A stretch of DNA of 64,000 nucleotides from Lewinellaceae bacterium (GTDB taxonomy: Bacteria > Bacteroidota > Bacteroidia > Chitinophagales > Saprospiraceae), in NCBI GenBank assembly GCA_020636215.1, contig JACJYG010000007.1:372001-436000 (forward strand). The letters are read 5' to 3'. The translations under genes were made by a program, and so were the position numbers. A model generated the notes under the pieces. The model did no database searches and had not been told where the DNA came from. It saw nothing but the letters and a program-made list of their open reading frames with translations. Of the stretch, positions 17,997 through 25,433 are shown piece after piece; the stretch's first letter is position 1; each line of letters begins with the position of its first letter.

Positions 17997-18962
17997 ATGA
18001 TCAAGATTCTAGCCAACGATGGAATTGACGCTGATGGCCAGATGCTGTTAGAGGAAGCCGGTTACCATGTCGATACCGAAAAAATTCCCCAGGAAGACCT
18101 GCCCAAAGTGCTCCCCAATTATGATGTAGTGATCGTGCGCAGTGCAACCAAGATCCGCAAGGACCTGATTGATCTGTGCCCTAATCTGAAGATCATTGCC
18201 CGTGGCGGTGTTGGCCTGGACAATATCGATGCGGAATATGCGGAAAGCAAGGGTATCGCGGTGATGAACACACCCGCCGCTTCCTCCCAATCGGTGGCCG
18301 AACTGGTGTTTGCCCATATTTTCACCCTGGCCCGTTTCCTGCAGCAGTCCAACCACGACATGCGCAGCAAGGGCAATACGGAATTCAAAAAGCTGAAAAG
18401 TACTTACTCTGATGGAATTCAGGTTCGCAGCAAGGTGCTCGGCATCATCGGTTTCGGCCGTATCGGCCAGGAAGTTGCCCGTATCGGCGTTGCCCTGGGG
18501 ATGAAAGTAATGCCGGTCGACCTGGTCGTTGAAGAGGCGGAGATCGATATCAATGTTTTCGACAACGAGAACGTCAAGCTGTCCGTTCGCCTGGAAACTT
18601 ACGAATGGGAGGAGGTCCTCAAAACCAGTGACTTTCTTACCCTTCACGTTCCATTCAGTGGCGGATCGGCCCTGATCGGCGAGAAAGAGATCGGAATGAT
18701 GAAAGATGGCGCCATAATCATCAACGCTGCCCGTGGCGGCGCCATTGATGAACAAGCGCTGCTTGATGCGCTCAACAGCGGCAAACTGCGCGGCGCCGCC
18801 CTCGATGTGTTCGACAATGAACCTACTCCACGAATGGACCTGATTACACACCCCCGGGTATCCGTCACGCCACATATTGGCGCCGCCACCCAGGAAGCGC
18901 AATCCCTTATTGGACTGGAACTGGCCGATAGGATCCTGGCCTTTTTTGGGGATGATAAGTAA
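17997..18962 (+). CDS. serA: D-3-phosphoglycerate dehydrogenase-like 2-hydroxyacid dehydrogenase
   Basis: 321 residues from the ATG at 17997 (MIKILANDGIDADGQ). It has the D-isomer-specific 2-hydroxyacid dehydrogenase fold: substrate-binding ARGGVGLDNI with the catalytic arginine region, an NAD-binding Rossmann motif VLGIIGFGRIGQEVARIG, the RGGAIDEQALLDAL region and the catalytic histidine in VTPHIGAATQEAQ. It lacks the C-terminal ACT regulatory domain of long SerA enzymes, so it is the short type common in Bacteroidota. Predicted to oxidise 3-phosphoglycerate in serine synthesis, although another 2-hydroxyacid substrate is possible. A serC neighbour is not present. Confidence 0.82.
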   Translation: MIKILANDGIDADGQMLLEEAGYHVDTEKIPQEDLPKVLPNYDVVIVRSATKIRKDLIDLCPNLKIIARGGVGLDNIDAEYAESKGIAVMNTPAASSQSVAELVFAHIFTLARFLQQSNHDMRSKGNTEFKKLKSTYSDGIQVRSKVLGIIGFGRIGQEVARIGVALGMKVMPVDLVVEEAEIDINVFDNENVKLSVRLETYEWEEVLKTSDFLTLHVPFSGGSALIGEKEIGMMKDGAIIINAARGGAIDEQALLDALNSGKLRGAALDVFDNEPTPRMDLITHPRVSVTPHIGAATQEAQSLIGLELADRILAFFGDDK

Positions 18963-19000
18963 AACCTGGCTCGGGTTCTTTCCTGGAATCAGAAAATAAT

Positions 19001-19124
19001 GCGAGAATGGGAGAATGCGAGAATGCCAGAATGCGAGAATGCGAGAATGCGAGAATGATTCCTCCCCCATTCTCGCATTCATGCATTCATGCATTTACAC
19101 ATTCCTTCATTCCCACCTTCCCAC
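19001..19124. repeat. Inverted array of 8-bp units between convergent genes
   Basis: Seven 8-bp units of GCGAGAAT type (19001-19056) are followed by a 12-nt spacer and then by inverted units starting ATTCTCGC and drifting to ATTCATGC and ATTCCCAC (19069-19124). The whole can fold into a long hairpin between the serA-like gene and ppx. The right arm overlaps the ppx stop codon (19079-19081) and the last ~15 codons. Confidence 0.85.
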
Positions 19125-20026
19125 ATCATCTCATACAGCATACCCTCCTTCATCGCATAGGCGGAGGTGATGATCTGTTGGATGCCTGCCATTTGCAGCA
19201 CCACTTCCAGTAGGATGAGCGCCACCACGATCATGTCAGCGCGCTCGGGGGGCACTCCTGGCAGGCCGTGCCGTTCTTCCCGGTCAAGGTGGAGGATTTG
19301 CTGGTAAAAAGGGAAAAAATCTTCTCTGCTCGCAGTGGTATGCAGGTGGTTAGCGGTATTTGTGCCAATGAATTCGGCCAGTACGTCGAAGGTGCCGGAA
19401 GCGCCGGCTAGTTGGCGGCAGGGAGAAACCTCCAGCGCCTGCCGTAAAGGGGAAAGCGTGTATTCCAGATATGCCTTTAACTGTTCGGTCTCCTGCAAAA
19501 GAATAGGCTCGTGCTGGTGAAAGTTTTTGTACAGGACGGCAACGCCAATAGGAAAACTCTGCGCCCAGTATATGGCTTGTTTGTCTGCAATGATAAACTC
19601 CACACTCCCACCTCCGATATCCATGATCAGCATGCGTTCTTCGGTAGGCGGCACCGCTAGAATGACGCCCTTATAGATAAGCTCCGCTTCCCTTTCACCG
19701 CTAATGAGCTGAACCTTTATTCCGGTTCTTTCCAATACTTCGTTCAGGAACCCCTTACCGTTGGCGGCGGTGCGCAAAGCTGCGGTTCCGAAGGCGCACA
19801 CCTGTTCGACAGGAATGCCATACTCGTCCAGCATCTGCCGGTAATGAAGCAGCGTTTCCAATCCTCGTTGATAGGGGATGGCGCCAATTGTTTCAATACC
19901 ATCTTCCGCAAGCCTGACAAAGCGGCGTTCGCGGTAAATTTCATGAATAGCAGTTTGCACTCCGCCTTCTGCGATCAGGAGATGAAAAGTGTTGGTGCCG
20001 AGGTCAATAACGGCGTGTCGCTTCAT
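19079..20026 (-). CDS. Exopolyphosphatase / guanosine pentaphosphate phosphatase family
   Basis: 315 residues from the ATG at 20026 (MKRHAVIDLGTNTFHLLIAEGG); a TTG at 20044 would add six residues. The Ppx/GppA actin-like fold shows in the phosphate-1 loop AVIDLGTNTFHL, the second loop LIMDIGGGSVEFII, and the family motif QLAGASGTFDVLAE. It would hydrolyse polyphosphate or pppGpp in the cytosol. It is the short form lacking the C-terminal HD domain of E. coli Ppx. The extreme C-terminus (WEGGNEGMCKCMNA) is encoded by the 8-bp repeat array and is probably not ancestral. Confidence 0.85.
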   Translation of the reverse strand: MKRHAVIDLGTNTFHLLIAEGGVQTAIHEIYRERRFVRLAEDGIETIGAIPYQRGLETLLHYRQMLDEYGIPVEQVCAFGTAALRTAANGKGFLNEVLERTGIKVQLISGEREAELIYKGVILAVPPTEERMLIMDIGGGSVEFIIADKQAIYWAQSFPIGVAVLYKNFHQHEPILLQETEQLKAYLEYTLSPLRQALEVSPCRQLAGASGTFDVLAEFIGTNTANHLHTTASREDFFPFYQQILHLDREERHGLPGVPPERADMIVVALILLEVVLQMAGIQQIITSAYAMKEGMLYEMMWEGGNEGMCKCMNA

Positions 20027-20058
20027 AGGCTTAATCGCGTTCAAAATATAAATTGTCG

Positions 20059-20547
20059 CTAATGTCCTTGTGGGGCGGACTGTGCGCTGGTGAACACCTG
20101 GTTGAAAAAGTTAATGCCTGCGGGCATGATGCTGTTGGCGTAGGCAGGTTTGCCTTTGTCCAAAAAAACGAAGTAGGTGCAGCCCTGGCTGTAGTACAGG
20201 TCAGCCTCCAAACGGTTTTCCCCCTGTACCTGATAAAAAAGGCGGCCCACCGGTTTGCAGTTGGGGTCAATTAGGGGCACCTCTTCCGATATAAAGCGGA
20301 TGGTATTGCGGATATCATCCCTTGTATTCTGGCTGACGCTGAAATTCGTATAGTAAAATACGTAGTCGATGAAGTCGCATTTTTCCCAGAGCATGGTTAA
20401 TGTATCCAGTGGGATACTGGGGTAGAGGCGCTCTCCGGCTGGCTGCTCCGGCGCCGAACTGCTTTGTGCGTTGGAGGTGTTGTCTTTGGAACCAGGCTGG
20501 CAACTGAAAAGAGCCAGGCCCAGGAGTAAAGTGAGGAACCGTCTCAT
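20059..20547 (-). CDS. Hypothetical lipoprotein, 162 aa
   Basis: Starts MRRFLTLLLGLALFSCQPGSKD, with a lipobox ending at about Cys16, then a serine/asparagine-rich linker. The mature domain (YPSIPLDTLTMLWEKCDFIDYVFYY onwards) contains a second cysteine-bearing segment and a YYSQGCTYFVFLDKGKPAY stretch. I do not recognise the family. It lies 32 bp beyond ppx on the same strand and may share its transcript. Confidence 0.75.
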   Translation of the reverse strand: MRRFLTLLLGLALFSCQPGSKDNTSNAQSSSAPEQPAGERLYPSIPLDTLTMLWEKCDFIDYVFYYTNFSVSQNTRDDIRNTIRFISEEVPLIDPNCKPVGRLFYQVQGENRLEADLYYSQGCTYFVFLDKGKPAYANSIMPAGINFFNQVFTSAQSAPQGH

Positions 20548-20584
20548 GCCGTTGTTTTAGGGCTAAGATAGCTGAAAGTTAATA

Positions 20585-20641
20585 GTTGTTGGTGGATAGT
20601 TGATGGTTTTTGCCAACAACTGGCAACTATCCACCAACAAC
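20585..20641 (-). terminator. 18-bp perfect inverted repeat after T9SS protein gene
   Basis: The arms at 20585-20602 and 20624-20641 are perfectly complementary around a 21-nt loop. The structure starts 4 nt beyond the stop codon of the minus-strand gene at 20646-21785. No long T-run follows, so it may be a hairpin that stabilises the mRNA end rather than a classical terminator. Confidence 0.65.
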
Positions 20642-20645
20642 GCCC

Positions 20646-21785
20646 TTACGGCCGGATGACCACCAGCCTTCTGGTCGTCACCGTTTTCCCCCGTTCGTCG
20701 ACCAGGCTATAGAGGTAGGTGCCTTTGCGGAGGGAGGAAATATCCACCTTATCGATGAGGTTGCCATTGATGTAATAGTTCCGGTTCCAGACTTCCATGC
20801 CCAGAATGTTCAGCATTTTGAGCTTGTATCTGCCGGCCGGCAGGTTGGTGAATTCAAACCGTACATTGACGATAGCAGGGTTGGGGTAGGCATAGACTCC
20901 CGGTTTCAGGGCCTCAACGCTTTGTACGTTGGTAGTGATATTGTTGGCCTTATACTCGACCCGGGTGACGGCGGTTTCATCCTGGTTCATCGTCAGAACG
21001 GCAATGGGCTCGATTGCTTCGTTGCTCCAGAAATAGTAACTCACTTCGGTGGAAGTACCCAGGTCAGGCAGATTGAGCACCTGAGTGGCGATATCGGTGA
21101 TGTCCTGCCAGGGCAGGAAGCTGATCTTGGCGTCCAGCCGGGTATCCCGTATTTCAGTCCTTTTTTCCCGCAACACATCGTAGATGCCACCGGGGATGGT
21201 AAGCGTCCCCCAGGCATCTACATCATCAGTCCGCTGAATATTGATGCGGATGCGCAGGGAATCAGGGCTGATGGGCAGGTTGTCGAGAATGCCTCCGGGG
21301 AGGTCGTCGGCAGAAAAGGGAATGGTAAGGTCTGTTTCCGAATCATTGACATCCCCATAGGAAAGCGGGGCGCGTTGGGAGATGGCCGGTGGAGAAAAAC
21401 GGGTCACGGTTTCTACTCCCAAGCCCAGTGGGTCGATACCGAAAAGGCCCAGTACTTCGATCTTTGAATTGGTCTTTCGAAAGTAGGCATTGAGATTATC
21501 AGCAATGACTGAAACGAAGGTGGCGTTGGGGAATGCACTGCTACCCGGGCCCTGCGCGGCGGGTTTCAGTACGGTGCGGCGCGAGAACGGAGATTGCAGG
21601 GTAGTGAAATTCCAGCTTTGCTGTCCGCCCGATGGAGAAATGGTGATACCGGAAGGTAGGTTATCTATAGCAGTGAGCAAGGTGTCCCCTGTTGAGGGAA
21701 AGCTCTCATTGGTGATAGTGATCTGAGCCTGAGGCTTTGCCACAGATAAGATCACCAGGGCTGATAGCAGTAAAATATGTTTCAT
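20646..21785 (-). CDS. Secreted T9SS type A sorting-domain protein, 379 aa
   Basis: The start at 21785 (MKHILLLSALVILSVAKPQAQ) yields a signal peptide; the frame extends 50 residues upstream with no sense. The central ~270 residues are a beta-rich domain of unknown family (GGQQSWNFTTLQSPF, YGDVNDSETDLTIPFSADDLPGG). The last ~85 residues are a T9SS type A domain (VYAYPNPAIVNVRFEF, LKMLNILGMEVWNRNYYI, GTYLYSLVDERGKTVTTRRLVV). Expected to cross the outer membrane through the type IX system and be anchored or released. Confidence 0.85.
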   Translation of the reverse strand: MKHILLLSALVILSVAKPQAQITITNESFPSTGDTLLTAIDNLPSGITISPSGGQQSWNFTTLQSPFSRRTVLKPAAQGPGSSAFPNATFVSVIADNLNAYFRKTNSKIEVLGLFGIDPLGLGVETVTRFSPPAISQRAPLSYGDVNDSETDLTIPFSADDLPGGILDNLPISPDSLRIRINIQRTDDVDAWGTLTIPGGIYDVLREKRTEIRDTRLDAKISFLPWQDITDIATQVLNLPDLGTSTEVSYYFWSNEAIEPIAVLTMNQDETAVTRVEYKANNITTNVQSVEALKPGVYAYPNPAIVNVRFEFTNLPAGRYKLKMLNILGMEVWNRNYYINGNLIDKVDISSLRKGTYLYSLVDERGKTVTTRRLVVIRP

Positions 21786-22047
21786 GCAGTAATATTGAAA
21801 TTCGGGATAAATATCCGCTGCGCCGCTGCAAAATTGCATGGGTAAAGTTAATCTTTTTACCGGTAGGCGGCAAGGGAGGAAGCGGATAAGGGGTAAATGG
21901 CGATAAAGCAATATTCTTATGCGAACCTGGGGCAAAATGCTCTTAAAATCAGGCTCTTGTATATTGTGTTTCGCCCTTTACACCAAGTGGCCAACTCCCT
22001 ATTGGAGCCGGCCACCTGAAGGATACGGGTGTGTACCTATATTAAGC

Positions 22048-22491
22048 CTAAGAATTCATTACAGTAGACTCAGAGAAAGCAAAGGTGATGAGGTCGAAAG
22101 TAGTGAGGATCCCCACGAGTTTGCCTTTGCTGACGACCGGAAGGGCATGGAACAGGTTTTCCCGGAAGAAACCCGCTGCCATTTCCAGCGTATCGTCCGG
22201 CGCCAGGGTAGCCACCTGTTTGGTCATCACTTCGCCCACCAATAGGGAGCGCATGATGGCGTCATTGTATTCTGTGCTCTTTTCGGTTTTGAAAAGCGTA
22301 AATCCATGCAGCAGTCGCAAGTAATCTGATTTGCTGAGAATGCCAATCACCTTGCCCTCCACTACAACCGGGAGGTGGTGGATGTTATTCATGCGGAAAA
22401 TATCCTGCACTCTTTTCATCGTGTCATCAGGCCCAACGGTAATAACCGGAGTGCTCATGATTTGTCCGACGGTGGTGGTTCTATCTCTCAT
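22048..22491 (-). CDS. CBS-domain pair protein
   Basis: 147 residues forming two CBS motifs (Bateman module): TVGQIMSTPVITVGPDDTM with IHHLPVVVEGKVIGILSKSD, then LVGEVMTKQVATLAPDDTL with FHALPVVSKGKLVGILTTFD. There is no other domain. Stand-alone CBS pairs bind adenosine nucleotides and act as energy or redox sensors on partner proteins. The neighbour at 22554-23015 is a paralogue on the same strand, so a tandem duplication is evident. Confidence 0.9.
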   Translation of the reverse strand: MRDRTTTVGQIMSTPVITVGPDDTMKRVQDIFRMNNIHHLPVVVEGKVIGILSKSDYLRLLHGFTLFKTEKSTEYNDAIMRSLLVGEVMTKQVATLAPDDTLEMAAGFFRENLFHALPVVSKGKLVGILTTFDLITFAFSESTVMNS

Positions 22492-22553
22492 TGGAGGCCG
22501 TTTTTTTTAGTGGTTTAAATGTCAGGAAGCGATGCCACTTTGGTTGTGTAGTA

Positions 22554-23015
22554 TTACGCCTCCTCTTCAAATGCTTCTTCCTCTTTTTCAATGACCGGTG
22601 AATTGAACCCGAATTTGAGCAAGTCGTGAGTTGTGATCAGGCCCACCAGCTTATCATCTTCAACGATAGGCAGGGCATGGAACTTATTGGCCAAAAATAT
22701 GTCGGCAGCCAGGCCGATGGTATCGTCCGGATCCAGGGAAATAGGATACTTTGTCATAATATCGGCGGCGTTAAGCCGGTTGAGCTCCCTTTCGGTATGG
22801 TTGTTTTCAGGGTTTTGGAGTGATAAGACACTGACCACTTTAAACAGGTCCTCTTTGCTGATGATCCCTATCAGTCGTTCCCCTTTTTCGACAACCGGTA
22901 TATGGTGAAAGTCGTTTTTCCCAAAGATCTCCTGAATGGCTTTTGCGGGCCTGTCGGGTGTGACGGTTACCAACTTGGTGGTCATAATATCCCGAATAGC
23001 TTTGTCCGGATTCAT
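22554..23015 (-). CDS. CBS-domain pair protein, paralogue
   Basis: 153 residues with two CBS motifs (AIRDIMTTKLVTVTPDRPA / FHHIPVVEKGERLIGIISKED and NAADIMTKYPISLDPDDTI / FHALPIVEDDKLVGLITTHD) and an acidic tail EKEEEAFEEEA. It shares the layout and several segments with the 22048-22491 protein 62 bp downstream. The two may form a heteromer or respond to different nucleotides. Cytosolic. Confidence 0.9.
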   Translation of the reverse strand: MNPDKAIRDIMTTKLVTVTPDRPAKAIQEIFGKNDFHHIPVVEKGERLIGIISKEDLFKVVSVLSLQNPENNHTERELNRLNAADIMTKYPISLDPDDTIGLAADIFLANKFHALPIVEDDKLVGLITTHDLLKFGFNSPVIEKEEEAFEEEA

Positions 23016-23044
23016 AATGTCCGATTTATAAGGTTAGTCAATGA

Positions 23045-23788
23045 TTACTGTAGTGCGAAATAAGTCTGGGAAGTTTCGAAGGAGCCGAATAATTTCAGCA
23101 CTCCGAAGAAAGCCGGCTGAAGGCTGCTACTGGCCTGGGCCAAGTCCAGGCGGTTGGCGTAGCTGGCCGCTTCAGCGAATTGGCTCAGTGCTTCCCGCAT
23201 AACTCTTTGTTCCTCTTTCAACTGTTGTTGCTTTTTCGCGTCAAATTCGTAAAGTTCTGCATCGAATGCTTGCTCGCAAAGGGCTTCCCATTTGGCCTGG
23301 GTTTGTCGGAGTAAATGTTCGAATTCGCCCCATTCCATAAGGCAGAGCATTTCGTCATTGGCGGCTTCGTGTAGCAGGCCGATATCGCTTTGGAACGCGT
23401 ACAGGCCGTCGAGATAATACGCCACTCCATAACGGTGGCGGATTTCCATCATTTCATATTTGACGTGTTCCAACTGGTTGGCGGCGAGGCCGGGGTTATT
23501 CGCATCGATGGCGTAGTAAGCGTCGCCCAGCCAGCCATCAATCCGATCGAAGGTTTCCCCTTCCTCAGGGAGCATGTTTTGGTACTGATCCTTCAGTTGA
23601 TGCCACTTGAACTCCAGGAAAAACACCGCCCGTTTGGCCTGGTATGAGTCCCCCTCATGAGCATAAAGGAGCACCGGCAGGAACGCCTGGTCAAATTGCA
23701 CCATTGCCTTGCGGATTTCCATCGTTTGGCAATTGCCCCAAAAAAGAGTAAAACCGCTGAGCAAAAGAATACGAGCCAGCAATTTCAT
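23045..23788 (-). CDS. Hypothetical exported, possibly lipid-anchored helical protein
   Basis: 247 residues. The N-terminus MKLLARILLLSGFTLFWGNCQTM is a signal sequence with a cysteine at about residue 20, but the residue context (WGNC) is a poor lipobox. The remainder is almost entirely helical with many aromatic and charged residues (FFLEFKWHQLKDQYQNML, ALCEQAFDAELYEFDAKKQQQLKEE). I do not recognise the family. It lies 29 bp upstream of the CBS gene on the same strand, which suggests one operon. Confidence 0.72.
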   Translation of the reverse strand: MKLLARILLLSGFTLFWGNCQTMEIRKAMVQFDQAFLPVLLYAHEGDSYQAKRAVFFLEFKWHQLKDQYQNMLPEEGETFDRIDGWLGDAYYAIDANNPGLAANQLEHVKYEMMEIRHRYGVAYYLDGLYAFQSDIGLLHEAANDEMLCLMEWGEFEHLLRQTQAKWEALCEQAFDAELYEFDAKKQQQLKEEQRVMREALSQFAEAASYANRLDLAQASSSLQPAFFGVLKLFGSFETSQTYFALQ

Positions 23789-23818
23789 GGTGCAATGGTT
23801 TTGATTTATTAATTATTA

Positions 23819-24376
23819 TCAACGGCCGGGAAATATACCCAGGCGTAATGAAAGTCCTGTATACAGGCTGCTGTAACTGCTGCAACCCACATCCTCCAGA
23901 TTCTCGGCGCCCCATATCCAGCGATAGCCGCTAATGAAGGCGGCGCTAAGGTGTCGGCTTAACGGGAATTCCACGCCAATTTCCGGGCTAAAGGCCCGAA
24001 TGGCCTCCTCCTGCAGCCCTTCACTTATATGGTTGTGAACAGCCTCCATGCCCGCCGTCCCCTGTCCTGCTCGCAGGCCGAAAGTCAGGCTGAGGCCTGG
24101 AGTGGCGGGATAGTAGTAGGATGCCCAAAAGCCGTATTCTTCCAGGGTCGATTCGTAGGTTGGCGTTTGCGCGGGTTTGAGGGTTTTCATGCCGTAAACG
24201 CCGAGATGGATACGCCCTCGGGAAACCCCGGCTTCCATACCCGCAGAAGGGACGTTGGCCCCGTTGGCCTCACTGATGTAAGCCGTGGCGCCGGCATAAG
24301 CACCCCAATCCTGAGCTTGCATAAAACCCAAGCCCGCCAACCCGTAAACTGCAATCCACAATAGCCAGTTTCTCAT
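23819..24376 (-). CDS. Small outer-membrane beta-barrel-like protein
   Basis: 185 residues with signal peptide MRNWLLWIAVYGLAGLGFMQAQ, then alternating amphipathic strands with terminal aromatic residues (WGAYAGATAYI, GRIHLGVYGMK, YGFWASYYY, LTFGLRAGQG) and a final strand SLYTGLSLRLGIF. The pattern fits an 8-stranded porin-like or OmpA-like barrel. It has no periplasmic domain. Function unknown. Confidence 0.7.
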   Translation of the reverse strand: MRNWLLWIAVYGLAGLGFMQAQDWGAYAGATAYISEANGANVPSAGMEAGVSRGRIHLGVYGMKTLKPAQTPTYESTLEEYGFWASYYYPATPGLSLTFGLRAGQGTAGMEAVHNHISEGLQEEAIRAFSPEIGVEFPLSRHLSAAFISGYRWIWGAENLEDVGCSSYSSLYTGLSLRLGIFPGR

Positions 24377-24484
24377 GGTTATCAGGCTTTTATTGTTTAT
24401 TAAAGGTAAATTGTTTAGCTACCCAGCGCGATGATTAATTAATTGGGAAAGATTGACTTTTGTCATTGCGCGTTATGGGCAAAA

Positions 24485-24529
24485 AAAAACCGGCCGGCAC
24501 CCTGCTTGAGAATACCTGGCCGGCTTTTT
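24485..24529 (-). terminator. Intrinsic terminator of the DUF4249 gene
   Basis: A CCGGCC/GGCCGG stem (24490-24495 with 24518-24523) is extended by A-T pairs with one bulged base. On the minus strand it is followed by at least nine T. It starts 22 nt beyond the DUF4249 stop codon. Confidence 0.85.
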
Positions 24530-24550
24530 ACGCACGGGCTGTTTCGCGCC

Positions 24551-25366
24551 TCATTCTCTCACCTCCAGCTCTGCAGCCGACAGGCCCGATACCTGGAAGT
24601 AACCAATGGCGCCTCCTTCAATATTAGTGCGTACATTGGCCGGCTGGCCGCTGAACATCCCGCCATCGTTACTGATGTTGTTGAGAAAATCCAGGTAGTA
24701 TTTGTAGCCCTCCCGGGAAATATTGTAAATCTCCACCCGGGCTAAATCGGATAGTGCGTAGTAATAGGGAATAGGCAGCGCGTCAATATCTTCGCCCAGG
24801 AATTCATCGCTGCTGACGTTTACCCAACCGCCGCCATCTGTAAGCAGGGTGTCGTTGCGGTAAAATTTGATCAGGTAGTAGTTTTCAGTCTCCTGTGGCT
24901 CATTGATATAGACCAGCACTTCATAAAAACGGCCTTCATCTGCCGGATCAGCCTGCTCTTCTTCATCCACCCGAATGGTGAGGCTGTCGAAGGGAGGAAT
25001 CGTGTGCATCTGCCCGGAAGCAGTATAGGTGGCGCCGTCTACCTGGGCTGTCATGGAATAGGTGGCGCCGTTCTTGCCCACGAAATCTGTTTTTGGGATG
25101 TAAAAACCGGCTTGCTGTTCAACGAATTCATAGCTGTTCCCTTCATCATCAGCCACTGTTACCGTAGCGCCGCTGACAGCCGGCGCCTGCCCGCTGCTGT
25201 TGAAAGGCATCGTTTTGCTGATCCGAACGTATTGCTTACCGGGTTGATCGGTAACCAGGCCTTCGATGACGATCATTTCTTCGGCCTGGCCGAGGTCGAG
25301 TTCTATGGTCTTTTCGCAGCTAAAAAAAGCAATAGCGGCAATAGCCAGAAGCAGTATGTTTTTCAT
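24551..25366 (-). CDS. DUF4249 family lipoprotein
   Basis: 271 residues from the ATG at 25366 (MKNILLLAIAAIAFFSCEKTIELDL), with a lipobox cysteine at about residue 17. The following ELDLGQAEEMIVIEGLVTDQPG and VRISKTMPF segments are typical of DUF4249, a Bacteroidota envelope lipoprotein family with an N-terminal Ig-like domain. These proteins are usually encoded beside a carboxypeptidase-regulatory-domain TonB receptor, as here (the receptor ends 67 bp upstream). The pair probably takes up an unknown ligand across the outer membrane, with the lipoprotein as surface partner. Confidence 0.85.
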   Translation of the reverse strand: MKNILLLAIAAIAFFSCEKTIELDLGQAEEMIVIEGLVTDQPGKQYVRISKTMPFNSSGQAPAVSGATVTVADDEGNSYEFVEQQAGFYIPKTDFVGKNGATYSMTAQVDGATYTASGQMHTIPPFDSLTIRVDEEEQADPADEGRFYEVLVYINEPQETENYYLIKFYRNDTLLTDGGGWVNVSSDEFLGEDIDALPIPYYYALSDLARVEIYNISREGYKYYLDFLNNISNDGGMFSGQPANVRTNIEGGAIGYFQVSGLSAAELEVRE

Positions 25367-25433
25367 GGTTGTGGTGATTTTAATCAGGAGGTGTCGCCAA
25401 TCCTTTCGGGAGCTGACACCTTCAAAGGTGGTT

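Noticed and set aside
18048..19094. 348-codon minus-strand frame opposite the serA-like gene
   Set aside because: Antisense to a clear dehydrogenase; its N-terminus is repeat-derived.
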